Shown piece by piece: positions 1 through 7,536 of a DNA stretch of 64,000 nucleotides. Each line of letters begins with the position of its first letter. The stretch's first letter is position 1. The stretch covers positions 123,629-187,628 of the forward strand of contig CAJMLY010000003.1 in the NCBI GenBank assembly GCA_905214425.1, in the 5' to 3' direction. The notes below the pieces were generated by a model. The model saw only the letters and a program-made list of their open reading frames with translations, was not told the DNA's origin and made no database searches. A program made the translations under genes and the position numbers. Source of the DNA: an uncultured bacterium. GTDB taxonomy: Bacteria; Actinomycetota; Coriobacteriia; Coriobacteriales; Coriobacteriaceae.

Positions 1-1407
1 AAACTTGAGCCAGGTCGTCCACTCGATCTTGGCCAGGGCGAGACCGCCCATGATGGCACCGGAGGTCGGGGTGAACAGGTTCACGACACCGATGGCGGCG
101 GAGAAGATCATGACCATGACCTCGGGCGAGAAGCCGAGCTTAACAGCCAGCGGTCCCATGATGGGCATGGAGACGGTGGCCATACCGGAGGTCGAGGGGA
201 TCAGGAAAGACAGGCCGAAGTAGACCAGGAAACTCATGGGAGCGAAGATCACGCCGGACAGGCCAGCCAGGGCATTGGCGGCAGCGTCGAGGACGAAGAC
301 GTCGAGACCGGTGTTAGCCATGAGGACGGAGATACCACGGGCGAGGGCAATGACGAGAACAACGGACATCATGTCGGCAGCGCCGGTGATGAAGGTGTTG
401 ACGATCTGCTTCTCGGACAGGCCACCGATGATACCGATCAGGACGGCCATGAGGAAGAACCAGGTGGAAGCCTCGTCGAAGTACCACTGGCCAATGGGCA
501 GGCCGGTGATCAGGGCAGACCAGCCCTGGACGACGGCGTTACCGTCGGCGTCGTAGACAGCGCCAGCGTCGAAGAAGTTGGCGACGCCCTCGTTGAGGTC
601 GGCCAGCGGAATGAAGCCGACGATCATGACGACGAAGGTGAAGGCGAAGGCGATCAGAACACCCTTCTGACGACCGGTGAGCTTGACCTCCTTGTGGACC
701 TCGGAAGCAGCCTTGCCGTGAGCCTCTTCGGCGTCCTTGAGCTCCTGCATCGACAGGATGGTGGAACCCTTGTCAGCCTTGACCTTCTTGGCATAGTTCA
801 TCACGAAGACGATGGACATAGCGGTAGTGACAATCCACAGGACGGCACCGAGGCCGATGATGATGGACTGGTTGACCTCAATGCCAACGCCGGTCAGAGC
901 GTCGACGGCAGCGCCGACGGCGAACGGGTTAACCGTGGAGCCAAGGCAGCCGCAGCCAGCGCCGAGCAGGACGGTGGCGGCGCCGACCATGGGGTCGAAG
1001 CCAGCGGCCATCATGGTAGCGGCGAGCAGGGCGTAGAAGGGAACGGTCTCCTCGCACATACCATAAGTGGTACCGCCGAGGGAGAAGATGAGCATCAGCA
1101 CGGGAACGAGCATGATCTCGTTGCCCTTAAGCTTCTGCACCAGGACGGCGATGCCGTTGTCCAGGGCGCCGGTCTCGGTCATCATGCCGAGGAAGCCGCC
1201 CAGGATCATAACGAAGAGGCAGACGGGCAGAGCGTCAGCGAAGCCCAGGATCGGGGCGGTGCAGAAATCGCTCAGGCGGGCTGCGGTAACCGCGCCGCCG
1301 GACGTGCCGGAGACGATAACGGTAATCACTGCAACAATTGCCAGCAGAGCTAGAAGAATGGTGAACGATGAAGGCATACCGCGCTTTTTCTTAGCGGTCT
1401 CAGTCAT
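1..1407 (-). CDS. YfcC-family transporter, 3' end off window
   Basis: Polytopic inner-membrane carrier of the YfcC/DcuC-like family, 469 codons visible with the C-terminus cut by the left edge. The protein starts MTETAKKKRGM and continues with a hydrophobic helix, then glycine-rich membrane segments (GGFLGMMTETG, GAGCGCLGSTVNPFAVG, FTPTSGAIMGG) with the NPF and SGA elements usual in the family. The start at 1407 is chosen because a G-rich ribosome site lies about 9 bases upstream; an in-frame ATG at 1416 has no room for one. It is the third gene after arcA and arcB on the same strand, and YfcC proteins in that position usually act as arginine/ornithine antiporters. That substrate is inferred from context only. 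Confidence 0.85.
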   Translation of the reverse strand, partial: MTETAKKKRGMPSSFTILLALLAIVAVITVIVSGTSGGAVTAARLSDFCTAPILGFADALPVCLFVMILGGFLGMMTETGALDNGIAVLVQKLKGNEIMLVPVLMLIFSLGGTTYGMCEETVPFYALLAATMMAAGFDPMVGAATVLLGAGCGCLGSTVNPFAVGAAVDALTGVGIEVNQSIIIGLGAVLWIVTTAMSIVFVMNYAKKVKADKGSTILSMQELKDAEEAHGKAASEVHKEVKLTGRQKGVLIAFAFTFVVMIVGFIPLADLNEGVANFFDAGAVYDADGNAVVQGWSALITGLPIGQWYFDEASTWFFLMAVLIGIIGGLSEKQIVNTFITGAADMMSVVLVIALARGISVLMANTGLDVFVLDAAANALAGLSGVIFAPMSFLVYFGLSFLIPSTSGMATVSMPIMGPLAVKLGFSPEVMVMIFSAAIGVVNLFTPTSGAIMGGLALAKIEWTTWLKF

Positions 1408-1554
1408 GGTTCTCATCCCCCCTTCATAAATCATTTAACTTTCTCGCGCGAAGCGGATTTTCCGTGCCGTGCCCACCGCCCGACGCAAGATATTTACCAG
1501 ACAAAACCGCTCGGGGTGAGCAGCAATACACCCCGAGCGAGATGCTAGATGCTC

Positions 1555-2550
1555 TTACTTGAGCGTGGCGTACATGACAGCCTTGATGGTGTGCATGCGG
1601 TTCTCGGCCTCGTCGAAGACCTTGGAAGCGGGGCTCTCGAAGACCTCGTCGGTGACCTCCTGCTCGGTGATACCGAACTGCTCGCACTTCTCGGCGCCAA
1701 TCGTGGTGTTGGTGTCATGGAAGCTGGGCAGGCAGTGCAGGAAGATGGCACCCGGGTTGGCCATAGCCATGACCTCGGAGGTGACACGATACGGGGTGAG
1801 CTGAGCGATGCGCTCGGCCCAGACCTCGTCGGGCTCGCCCATGGAGACCCACACGTCGGTGTAGATAACGTCGGCACCGGTGACGCCGTCCTTGACGTCG
1901 GTGGTCAGCTTGATGGTGCAGCCGTTGGCCTCGGCGATGGGCTTGCAGGCCTCGATGACGTCGTCGGCGGGCATGCACTCCTCGGGGCCGCAGGCCACAA
2001 AGTTCATGCCGAGCTTGGAGCAGACAACCATGAGGGAGCGAGCAACGTTGTTCTTGCAGTCGCCCATGAAGACGAGGGTCTTGCCCTTGATGTCGTAATT
2101 GAAGTTCTCCTGGACGGTCAAGATGTCAGCGAGCATCTGGGTGGGGTGCCACTCGGTGGTCAGGCCGTTCCACACGGGCACGCCGGACTTAGCAGCGAGC
2201 TCCTCGACGTCGTCCTGGGCAAAGCCACGGAACTCGATGCCGTCATACATGCGGCCGAGAACGCGGGCGGTGTCCTCGATGGACTCCTTCTTGCCCATCT
2301 GCGACGAACCCGGATCGAGGTAGGTGACGCCCATGCCCAGATCCATGCCGCCGACCTCAAAGGCGCAGCGGGTACGAGTGGAGGTCTTCTGGAAGAGCAG
2401 AACGATGTTCTTGCCCTCGAGATAGCGGTGCGGAACGCCAGCGCGCTTCATGTCCTTGAAGTTCTTGGAGAGCTTGAGCAGGTACTCGATCTCCTCGGTG
2501 GTGAGGTCGAGAAGCTTGAGGAAGCTACGGCCGGAGAGGTTAACACCCAT
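1555..2550 (-). CDS. arcB: Ornithine carbamoyltransferase (catabolic ADI pathway)
   Basis: 331 residues, full length. In the ADI pathway it splits citrulline with phosphate into ornithine and carbamoyl phosphate in the cytoplasm. The carbamoyl-phosphate loop STRTR is at residues 57-61, HPTQ at 135-138 and the ornithine-side HCLP at 272-275. The start at 2550 has AAAGGA about nine bases upstream. It lies 105 bp downstream of arcA and upstream of the YfcC transporter, so it is read as the second gene of an arcA-arcB-transporter unit. No carbamate kinase (arcC) is visible; it may lie beyond the left edge. The sequence alone does not separate catabolic ArcB from biosynthetic ArgF; the neighbours favour the catabolic role. 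Confidence 0.95.
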   Translation of the reverse strand: MGVNLSGRSFLKLLDLTTEEIEYLLKLSKNFKDMKRAGVPHRYLEGKNIVLLFQKTSTRTRCAFEVGGMDLGMGVTYLDPGSSQMGKKESIEDTARVLGRMYDGIEFRGFAQDDVEELAAKSGVPVWNGLTTEWHPTQMLADILTVQENFNYDIKGKTLVFMGDCKNNVARSLMVVCSKLGMNFVACGPEECMPADDVIEACKPIAEANGCTIKLTTDVKDGVTGADVIYTDVWVSMGEPDEVWAERIAQLTPYRVTSEVMAMANPGAIFLHCLPSFHDTNTTIGAEKCEQFGITEQEVTDEVFESPASKVFDEAENRMHTIKAVMYATLK

Positions 2551-2614
2551 GGTTCGATTCCTTTCGAAGAAATGAATTACGTAAGTATTAGTGTTGCCCG
2601 TTTAACGGGCGAAG

Positions 2615-2643
2615 CCGGTGCGGTTGTAGGGGGACCGCACCGG
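2615..2643 (-). terminator. Hairpin between arcA copy 1 and arcB
   Basis: CCGGTGCGGT and ACCGCACCGG form a 10-bp perfect stem directly after the arcA stop. No T-run follows on the minus strand, so it may be a processing or 3'-end stabilising hairpin rather than a full terminator, leaving arcB cotranscribed at a lower level. Confidence 0.5.
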
Positions 2644-2654
2644 AAACGGAAAGA

Positions 2655-3920
2655 CTTAGAGGTCCTCGCGCCAGAAGGGCATGCTCATGCAGCGCGGGCC
2701 GCCGCGGCCGCGGGAGAGCTCGGCGGAGGGCACGACGAGAAGGTCCAGGCCCTCCTTGTACAGCACGTCGTTGGTGACGGTGTTGCGGGCGTAGACGCAG
2801 ATCTTGCCGGGCTCGACGCACAGGGTGTTGGAGCCGTCGTTCCACTGCTCGCGGGAGGCCGCGATCGGGTCGCCGCCGCCGCAGGGGATCAGCTTGACCT
2901 GGTCGACGCCGGTGGCGTCCTCCAGGACGTGCTCGAGGGTGTCCTCGATCAGGCGGATGTTCACGTCGCCCGGGTTCTTGCCGGCGGTCAGCTCGTAGAC
3001 GCGCAGGGTGCCCATGATGGCGGGGTGGATCGTGAACTTATCGACGTCGATCTGGGTGAAGACCGTGTCGAGGTGCATGAAGGCGCGCGAGACCGGGATG
3101 TCGAAGGCCAGGATGCGCTCGACCTTGGAGTCGGAGTTCCAGAAGATGTTCTGGGCCATGACGTCGATCGCGGCGGCCTGGGTGCGCTGGGAGATGCCGA
3201 CGGCGAGGGTCTTCTCGTTGATGTTCAGCACGTCGCCGCCCTCGGTGTGGAACTGGCAGTCGCGGCGGAAGTACAGCGAGACGTCCTTGTAGTCGGGGTG
3301 GTACTTGAAGACGTACTTGCCGTACAGGGTCTCGCGGTTGCGGGTGACCGAGTACATGCGGTTGAGGTTGACGCCCTCGCCGACGACCGCGAACGGGTCG
3401 CGGGTGAAGTAGAGGTTGGGCATCGGGTCGATGATCAGGTCGGACTCGGACTCGGAGTTGACCAGGGAGTCGAGGGTCGTGGAGGCCGTGAGGGGCATCT
3501 CGATCTCGGACTTGGTCATGCCGGCCATGGTCTTCTTGACGAACTCGAGGTTGTCCTCGATGGAGTCCAGCTTCTCGCGGACGATATGCGGCATGTGCTG
3601 GCCGCGGATGCCGGCCTCGGCGATGTACTGGTCGGTGAACTCGGCGCGGGCGCCGGGGACCTGGTCGAACACCTCGGCGACGAGGTTCTCGAGATAGAGG
3701 ACCTCCACGCCCTGGTCCCTCAGGATCTGGGCGAAGGTGTCGTGCTCCTGCTGCGCGACCTCCAGGAACGGGACGTCGTCGAACAGGAGTCGCTCGAGCT
3801 CGTCGGGCGGCAGGTTGAGGAGCTCGTCGCCGGGACGGTGCAGGCAGACCTTCCTGAGCTTGCCGATCTCGGAAGGCACGTGCAGACCTTTCGTCATGGC
3901 CTCCTACCTTTCTTTCGGGC
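2655..3920 (-). repeat. 1266-bp identical repeat, copy 1 (arcA)
   Basis: This block matches 5745-7010 without a difference that I can find. It covers arcA, its ribosome site and about 23 bp upstream of the start codon. Identity stops sharply on both sides. Confidence 0.9.
2656..3897 (-). CDS. arcA: Arginine deiminase, copy 1
   Basis: 413 residues. Hydrolyses arginine to citrulline and ammonia, the first step of the ADI pathway. The N-terminus (residues 1-25) has the family signature VPSEIGKLRKVCLHRPG. The catalytic cysteine is Cys403 in the C-terminal GGPRCMSMP motif, and the catalytic histidine is in the FHTEGGDV segment. The start has TAGGAGG close upstream. It heads the arcA-arcB-transporter group. 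The coding sequence is identical, base for base as far as I can read, to the second copy at 5746-6987, while sequences just outside the gene differ. Its own promoter region carries paired repeats (see 3980-4046). Confidence 0.97.
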   Translation of the reverse strand: MTKGLHVPSEIGKLRKVCLHRPGDELLNLPPDELERLLFDDVPFLEVAQQEHDTFAQILRDQGVEVLYLENLVAEVFDQVPGARAEFTDQYIAEAGIRGQHMPHIVREKLDSIEDNLEFVKKTMAGMTKSEIEMPLTASTTLDSLVNSESESDLIIDPMPNLYFTRDPFAVVGEGVNLNRMYSVTRNRETLYGKYVFKYHPDYKDVSLYFRRDCQFHTEGGDVLNINEKTLAVGISQRTQAAAIDVMAQNIFWNSDSKVERILAFDIPVSRAFMHLDTVFTQIDVDKFTIHPAIMGTLRVYELTAGKNPGDVNIRLIEDTLEHVLEDATGVDQVKLIPCGGGDPIAASREQWNDGSNTLCVEPGKICVYARNTVTNDVLYKEGLDLLVVPSAELSRGRGGPRCMSMPFWREDL

Positions 3921-3979
3921 CCCTGTCAGGGCCGATTCGTTAGCGCCCCTCCGTGTGAGGCGTTATTGCTGACGACATA

Positions 3980-4046
3980 TTTATATCCAAAATCAGTCCA
4001 TACTTCCACCTCGCCCCCGAACGGTTTTATATGAGGGGTGAACGGC
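3980..4046 (-). promoter_or_regulatory. arcA copy 1 promoter with paired LytTR-like boxes
   Basis: On the minus strand two boxes, GCCGTTC (4040-4046) and ACCGTTC (4019-4025), lie at a 21-bp period, followed 33 bases later by a TATAAA -10 (3980-3985). There is no good -35, which suits an activator-dependent promoter. The same geometry (21-bp period, 33-base gap, GAGGTGGAA between) recurs upstream of arcA copy 2 although the surrounding sequence has diverged. LytTR-family regulators such as AgrA bind 9-bp direct repeats separated by 12 bp, which fits; the regulator itself is not in the window. Confidence 0.6.
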
Positions 4047-4260
4047 ATACACATATACTTCACGCATGGCACACTTTGATTTAATAAAGTGTATTTACGT
4101 GCTTAAACGCGTTTTTAACCGCAAGATCAATTGAAACTAATCTTTGTTAAACCACCCTCAAATTGCATATTTCCAGTAAAGCTATGAATAGAATTGGCGA
4201 TTCGTGCTGCGTCTCAACCATTTTCATTTTTATTCAGAAAAAAGTTTGTCCTATTCATTT

Positions 4261-4302
4261 CTGGTAAACAAATTACCGTTTACCAGACGCTTGATACCGT
4301 TC
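4261..4302 (+). promoter_or_regulatory. Third ACCGTTY box pair overlapping a palindrome
   Basis: ACCGTTTAC (4275) and ACCGTTCAC (4296) are 21 bp apart on the plus strand, opposite in orientation to arcA. CTGGTAAAC (4261-4269) and GTTTACCAG (4278-4286) form a perfect 9-bp inverted repeat across the first box. A TATAAG hexamer follows at 4316. No plus-strand gene lies downstream before the terminator at 4383. Confidence 0.5.
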
Positions 4303-4382
4303 ACCGGAAGCTCAGTATAAGGCCCAGCGGATACCGACTCGCTTTACGGCCCCATTTGTAACAACTTGACTTCTCGGTATAG

Positions 4383-4424
4383 AAAAACGGACCCGCTTCC
4401 CCTAGGGAAACGGGTCCGTTTTCG
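4383..4424. terminator. Bidirectional intrinsic terminator
   Basis: AAAACGGACCCG and CGGGTCCGTTTT form a 12-bp stem with flanking A and T runs, so it can work on both strands. It ends the minus-strand aminotransferase transcript. Confidence 0.85.
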
Positions 4425-4471
4425 ATTATCTTCGGCCAATTTTGATAAGGCCCTCGAAGATCATCGGAATC

Positions 4472-5596
4472 CTAGCGATCAAACTCCGCCAGTGCCTCGC
4501 CCAAAAGCCTCAGGCCCTCGCGCAGAACGTCCTCGCTCGCGCAGTAGCCCAGGCGTGCGCCGCAGGGAAGCTCAAAACGGCTACCGGGGACCAGCAGCAC
4601 TCCCCTCTCGGACAGCAGGCGCCTGCAGAACTCCTCGTCATCCTCGGGAATATCCAGCCGGATAAACGAGGTGGACACGCCCTGCGGGGCCGTCCAGGAA
4701 ACGCGATGCTGCGTATCGATCCAAGCCTGCGCGATATCGCGGTTGCCAAACACGATCTTGCGATTGCGCTCGAGAATCTTATCCTTGTGTTCAAGCACAT
4801 AGGTCGCCAGGACATCGTTGAACACGCCGCCGCAGATCATGGTGTAATCGCGATAGGTACGGATGCGGTTGGACACCGCTTCGTCGGCCACGACCCAGCC
4901 CACGCGGGCCGCAGGCGTCGAATAGGTCTTCGACAACGAGTTGGTGACAATGGCCCTCTCGTACACGTCGACCATCGACATAAAGGACTCAGTGTTTTCG
5001 AGCGGCAGATACACCTCGTCGCACAGCACGTAGGCGCCCACCGAACGGGCGATCTCGGCAATCTGGCCGAGCATATCGGCATCGAGCACCGCACCGATGG
5101 GGTTCGATGCGTTGTTTATGCAGATAAGCTTGGTGTTGGGGCGCACCAAGCGCTTGAGTTCCTCGATATCGGGCTTCCAGCCGAGTTCCTCGCGAAGCTC
5201 CCAATACTCGACCTCGGCGCCCAGCGTGCGCGGAATCTCGTAGAGCGGCGCGTAGGTGGGCCACTCGGCGATAACATGGTCGCCGGGCTCGACCACAGCC
5301 ATGATGGCGTTGAGGTTAGCGCCCGTGCAGCCATTGGTCTGCAGAATGTGATCGGGATTGACCTCCCGACGATACAGCTTGGCAACCTCGGCCTTAAACT
5401 CCGGCGAGCCCTCGATCCAGCCGTAGTTCATCTTCTCGCGGTCCAGGCGCTCGTAGAACGTGGCGCCGTCCTGTTCATCAAGCGCGCGCAGCTCGCCCAT
5501 GGTGAGCGACGAGATCGTCGACTGGGCGATGTCCCACGTGGCGCTCTTCTCCCAAACGTTGAGCCATTCCTCAACGCCAATCGTCTTGATGTCCAT
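4472..5596 (-). CDS. Fold-type I PLP aminotransferase between the two arcA copies
   Basis: 374 residues starting MDIKTIGVEEWLN. This start has AAGGAG eight bases upstream; the frame is open further but lacks a ribosome site. The family pattern is complete: NNASNPIGA, CDEVYLPL with the cofactor aspartate, and the Schiff-base lysine in SLSKTYSTPAARVGW. It resembles class I/II aminotransferases related to capreomycidine-synthase-type enzymes, some of which act on arginine derivatives. A role on arginine, citrulline or ornithine is inferred from its place between two arginine deiminase genes on the same strand. It has its own terminator at 4383-4424 and probably shares the arcA copy 2 transcript. 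The exact substrate cannot be read from the sequence. Confidence 0.85.
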   Translation of the reverse strand: MDIKTIGVEEWLNVWEKSATWDIAQSTISSLTMGELRALDEQDGATFYERLDREKMNYGWIEGSPEFKAEVAKLYRREVNPDHILQTNGCTGANLNAIMAVVEPGDHVIAEWPTYAPLYEIPRTLGAEVEYWELREELGWKPDIEELKRLVRPNTKLICINNASNPIGAVLDADMLGQIAEIARSVGAYVLCDEVYLPLENTESFMSMVDVYERAIVTNSLSKTYSTPAARVGWVVADEAVSNRIRTYRDYTMICGGVFNDVLATYVLEHKDKILERNRKIVFGNRDIAQAWIDTQHRVSWTAPQGVSTSFIRLDIPEDDEEFCRRLLSERGVLLVPGSRFELPCGARLGYCASEDVLREGLRLLGEALAEFDR

Positions 5597-5654
5597 GGCC
5601 AAGCTCCTTACAAAAGCAGTCATCCAATCGTGTTGACGTTCCTCATACAAGATT

Positions 5655-5682
5655 GGGGCGGTGCGAAAACCCGCACCGCCCC
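5655..5682 (-). terminator. Hairpin after arcA copy 2
   Basis: GGGGCGGTGC and GCACCGCCCC form a 10-bp perfect stem between arcA copy 2 and the aminotransferase. The T-run on the minus strand is poor, so readthrough into the aminotransferase is likely. It occupies the same place as the hairpin after copy 1 and has a related sequence. Confidence 0.5.
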
Positions 5683-5744
5683 ATTGGGAGACATCTAATG
5701 GCAGCTAGATGTATGTATTAAGACCTATACGGGTCCTTGAAGAC

Positions 5745-7010
5745 CTTAGAGGTCCTCGCGCCAGAAGGGCATGCTCATGCAGCGCGGGCCGCCGCGGCCG
5801 CGGGAGAGCTCGGCGGAGGGCACGACGAGAAGGTCCAGGCCCTCCTTGTACAGCACGTCGTTGGTGACGGTGTTGCGGGCGTAGACGCAGATCTTGCCGG
5901 GCTCGACGCACAGGGTGTTGGAGCCGTCGTTCCACTGCTCGCGGGAGGCCGCGATCGGGTCGCCGCCGCCGCAGGGGATCAGCTTGACCTGGTCGACGCC
6001 GGTGGCGTCCTCCAGGACGTGCTCGAGGGTGTCCTCGATCAGGCGGATGTTCACGTCGCCCGGGTTCTTGCCGGCGGTCAGCTCGTAGACGCGCAGGGTG
6101 CCCATGATGGCGGGGTGGATCGTGAACTTATCGACGTCGATCTGGGTGAAGACCGTGTCGAGGTGCATGAAGGCGCGCGAGACCGGGATGTCGAAGGCCA
6201 GGATGCGCTCGACCTTGGAGTCGGAGTTCCAGAAGATGTTCTGGGCCATGACGTCGATCGCGGCGGCCTGGGTGCGCTGGGAGATGCCGACGGCGAGGGT
6301 CTTCTCGTTGATGTTCAGCACGTCGCCGCCCTCGGTGTGGAACTGGCAGTCGCGGCGGAAGTACAGCGAGACGTCCTTGTAGTCGGGGTGGTACTTGAAG
6401 ACGTACTTGCCGTACAGGGTCTCGCGGTTGCGGGTGACCGAGTACATGCGGTTGAGGTTGACGCCCTCGCCGACGACCGCGAACGGGTCGCGGGTGAAGT
6501 AGAGGTTGGGCATCGGGTCGATGATCAGGTCGGACTCGGACTCGGAGTTGACCAGGGAGTCGAGGGTCGTGGAGGCCGTGAGGGGCATCTCGATCTCGGA
6601 CTTGGTCATGCCGGCCATGGTCTTCTTGACGAACTCGAGGTTGTCCTCGATGGAGTCCAGCTTCTCGCGGACGATATGCGGCATGTGCTGGCCGCGGATG
6701 CCGGCCTCGGCGATGTACTGGTCGGTGAACTCGGCGCGGGCGCCGGGGACCTGGTCGAACACCTCGGCGACGAGGTTCTCGAGATAGAGGACCTCCACGC
6801 CCTGGTCCCTCAGGATCTGGGCGAAGGTGTCGTGCTCCTGCTGCGCGACCTCCAGGAACGGGACGTCGTCGAACAGGAGTCGCTCGAGCTCGTCGGGCGG
6901 CAGGTTGAGGAGCTCGTCGCCGGGACGGTGCAGGCAGACCTTCCTGAGCTTGCCGATCTCGGAAGGCACGTGCAGACCTTTCGTCATGGCCTCCTACCTT
7001 TCTTTCGGGC
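5745..7010 (-). repeat. 1266-bp identical repeat, copy 2 (arcA)
   Basis: Partner of 2655-3920 in direct orientation, offset by exactly 3090 bp. Recombination between the copies would delete the aminotransferase and one arcA. Confidence 0.9.
5746..6987 (-). CDS. arcA: Arginine deiminase, copy 2 (identical to copy 1)
   Basis: 413 residues, the same protein and the same DNA as 2656-3897, including Cys403 in RCMSMP and the TAGGAGG ribosome site. The downstream neighbour is the aminotransferase rather than arcB, so this copy forms a separate transcription unit. Its upstream region is recognisably homologous to that of copy 1 but has many substitutions. An intact gene between diverged flanks points to gene conversion, or purifying exchange, between the copies. 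Two promoters for one enzyme could raise dosage or allow different control of one protein. Confidence 0.97.
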   Translation of the reverse strand: MTKGLHVPSEIGKLRKVCLHRPGDELLNLPPDELERLLFDDVPFLEVAQQEHDTFAQILRDQGVEVLYLENLVAEVFDQVPGARAEFTDQYIAEAGIRGQHMPHIVREKLDSIEDNLEFVKKTMAGMTKSEIEMPLTASTTLDSLVNSESESDLIIDPMPNLYFTRDPFAVVGEGVNLNRMYSVTRNRETLYGKYVFKYHPDYKDVSLYFRRDCQFHTEGGDVLNINEKTLAVGISQRTQAAAIDVMAQNIFWNSDSKVERILAFDIPVSRAFMHLDTVFTQIDVDKFTIHPAIMGTLRVYELTAGKNPGDVNIRLIEDTLEHVLEDATGVDQVKLIPCGGGDPIAASREQWNDGSNTLCVEPGKICVYARNTVTNDVLYKEGLDLLVVPSAELSRGRGGPRCMSMPFWREDL

Positions 7011-7536
7011 CTTTCGGCCGAATCTCTCAACGCCCTTTCATAGCGGACGCTGCTTGCTGACAGCTCTAGTTATATCCAAATTCCACCCGCAATTCCACCT
7101 CACCCCCGAACGGTCAACAAAGTGCGATGAACGGTATATCGCATGTGATTCCCCCATGATGCACTTCGGCGTTCTAAAGTAACTTTTCTAAGGTAAACGC
7201 TCTTTTTTCCTAAAAACCATTTGCGATTGCGTCTCTAAACTTTTGATTCAGAATTGCATAGCTAAATCGGTTTTATGTATATAAATGATGTTTGTTTACG
7301 TTTCCGCCTGCATTCAATGATATTCAGCTATCTATCATTCTTATTCACACTTACGTACCAGTTGAGTGAGGATATAGACCGCTTGCAGACGAGCAGGGCG
7401 TCAGTCCTATAACTTGTCAGCGTAAGAAGTAGGTAAAGATACCGTTCACGCGATACGTCCGTGCCAGCGGTCGACTAAATTGAGAGAATAGTGAATAGTG
7501 TTGGGCTACCGTCCCCCGTGGGGACTGAACGGACAG
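7011..7536. other. Intergenic region between arcA copy 2 and ppk
   Basis: AT-rich, no credible gene. Its left part holds the arcA copy 2 promoter. A single ACCGTTCAC box without a partner at 21 bp is at 7441. I see no convincing promoter for ppk. Confidence 0.5.
7069..7135 (-). promoter_or_regulatory. arcA copy 2 promoter with paired LytTR-like boxes
   Basis: On the minus strand ACCGTTCAT (box edge 7135) and ACCGTTCGG (box edge 7114) are 21 bp apart, and a TATAAC -10 (7069-7074) lies 33 bases beyond the second box. Box spacing, distance to the -10 and distance to the start codon match those of copy 1 within one base while the sequence between the boxes differs, which argues that boxes and spacing are under selection. 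Confidence 0.6.

Larger units (their letters stand above)
3898..4471. other. 574-bp intergenic region upstream of arcA copy 1
   Basis: AT-rich stretch without a credible gene. It holds the arcA promoter, a third box pair on the plus strand, a 9-bp-arm palindrome and, at its right end, the terminator of the neighbouring aminotransferase. Parts of it resemble the region upstream of arcA copy 2 (for example a shared GCGTCTC and ATTCAGAA), as expected of an old duplication. Confidence 0.6.

Noticed and set aside
1549..3972. An 807-codon open frame on the plus strand opposite arcB and arcA
   Set aside because: It is the antisense of two well-supported enzymes, rich in Leu, Val, Asp and Gly from third-position G+C bias, and has no ribosome site or motif.
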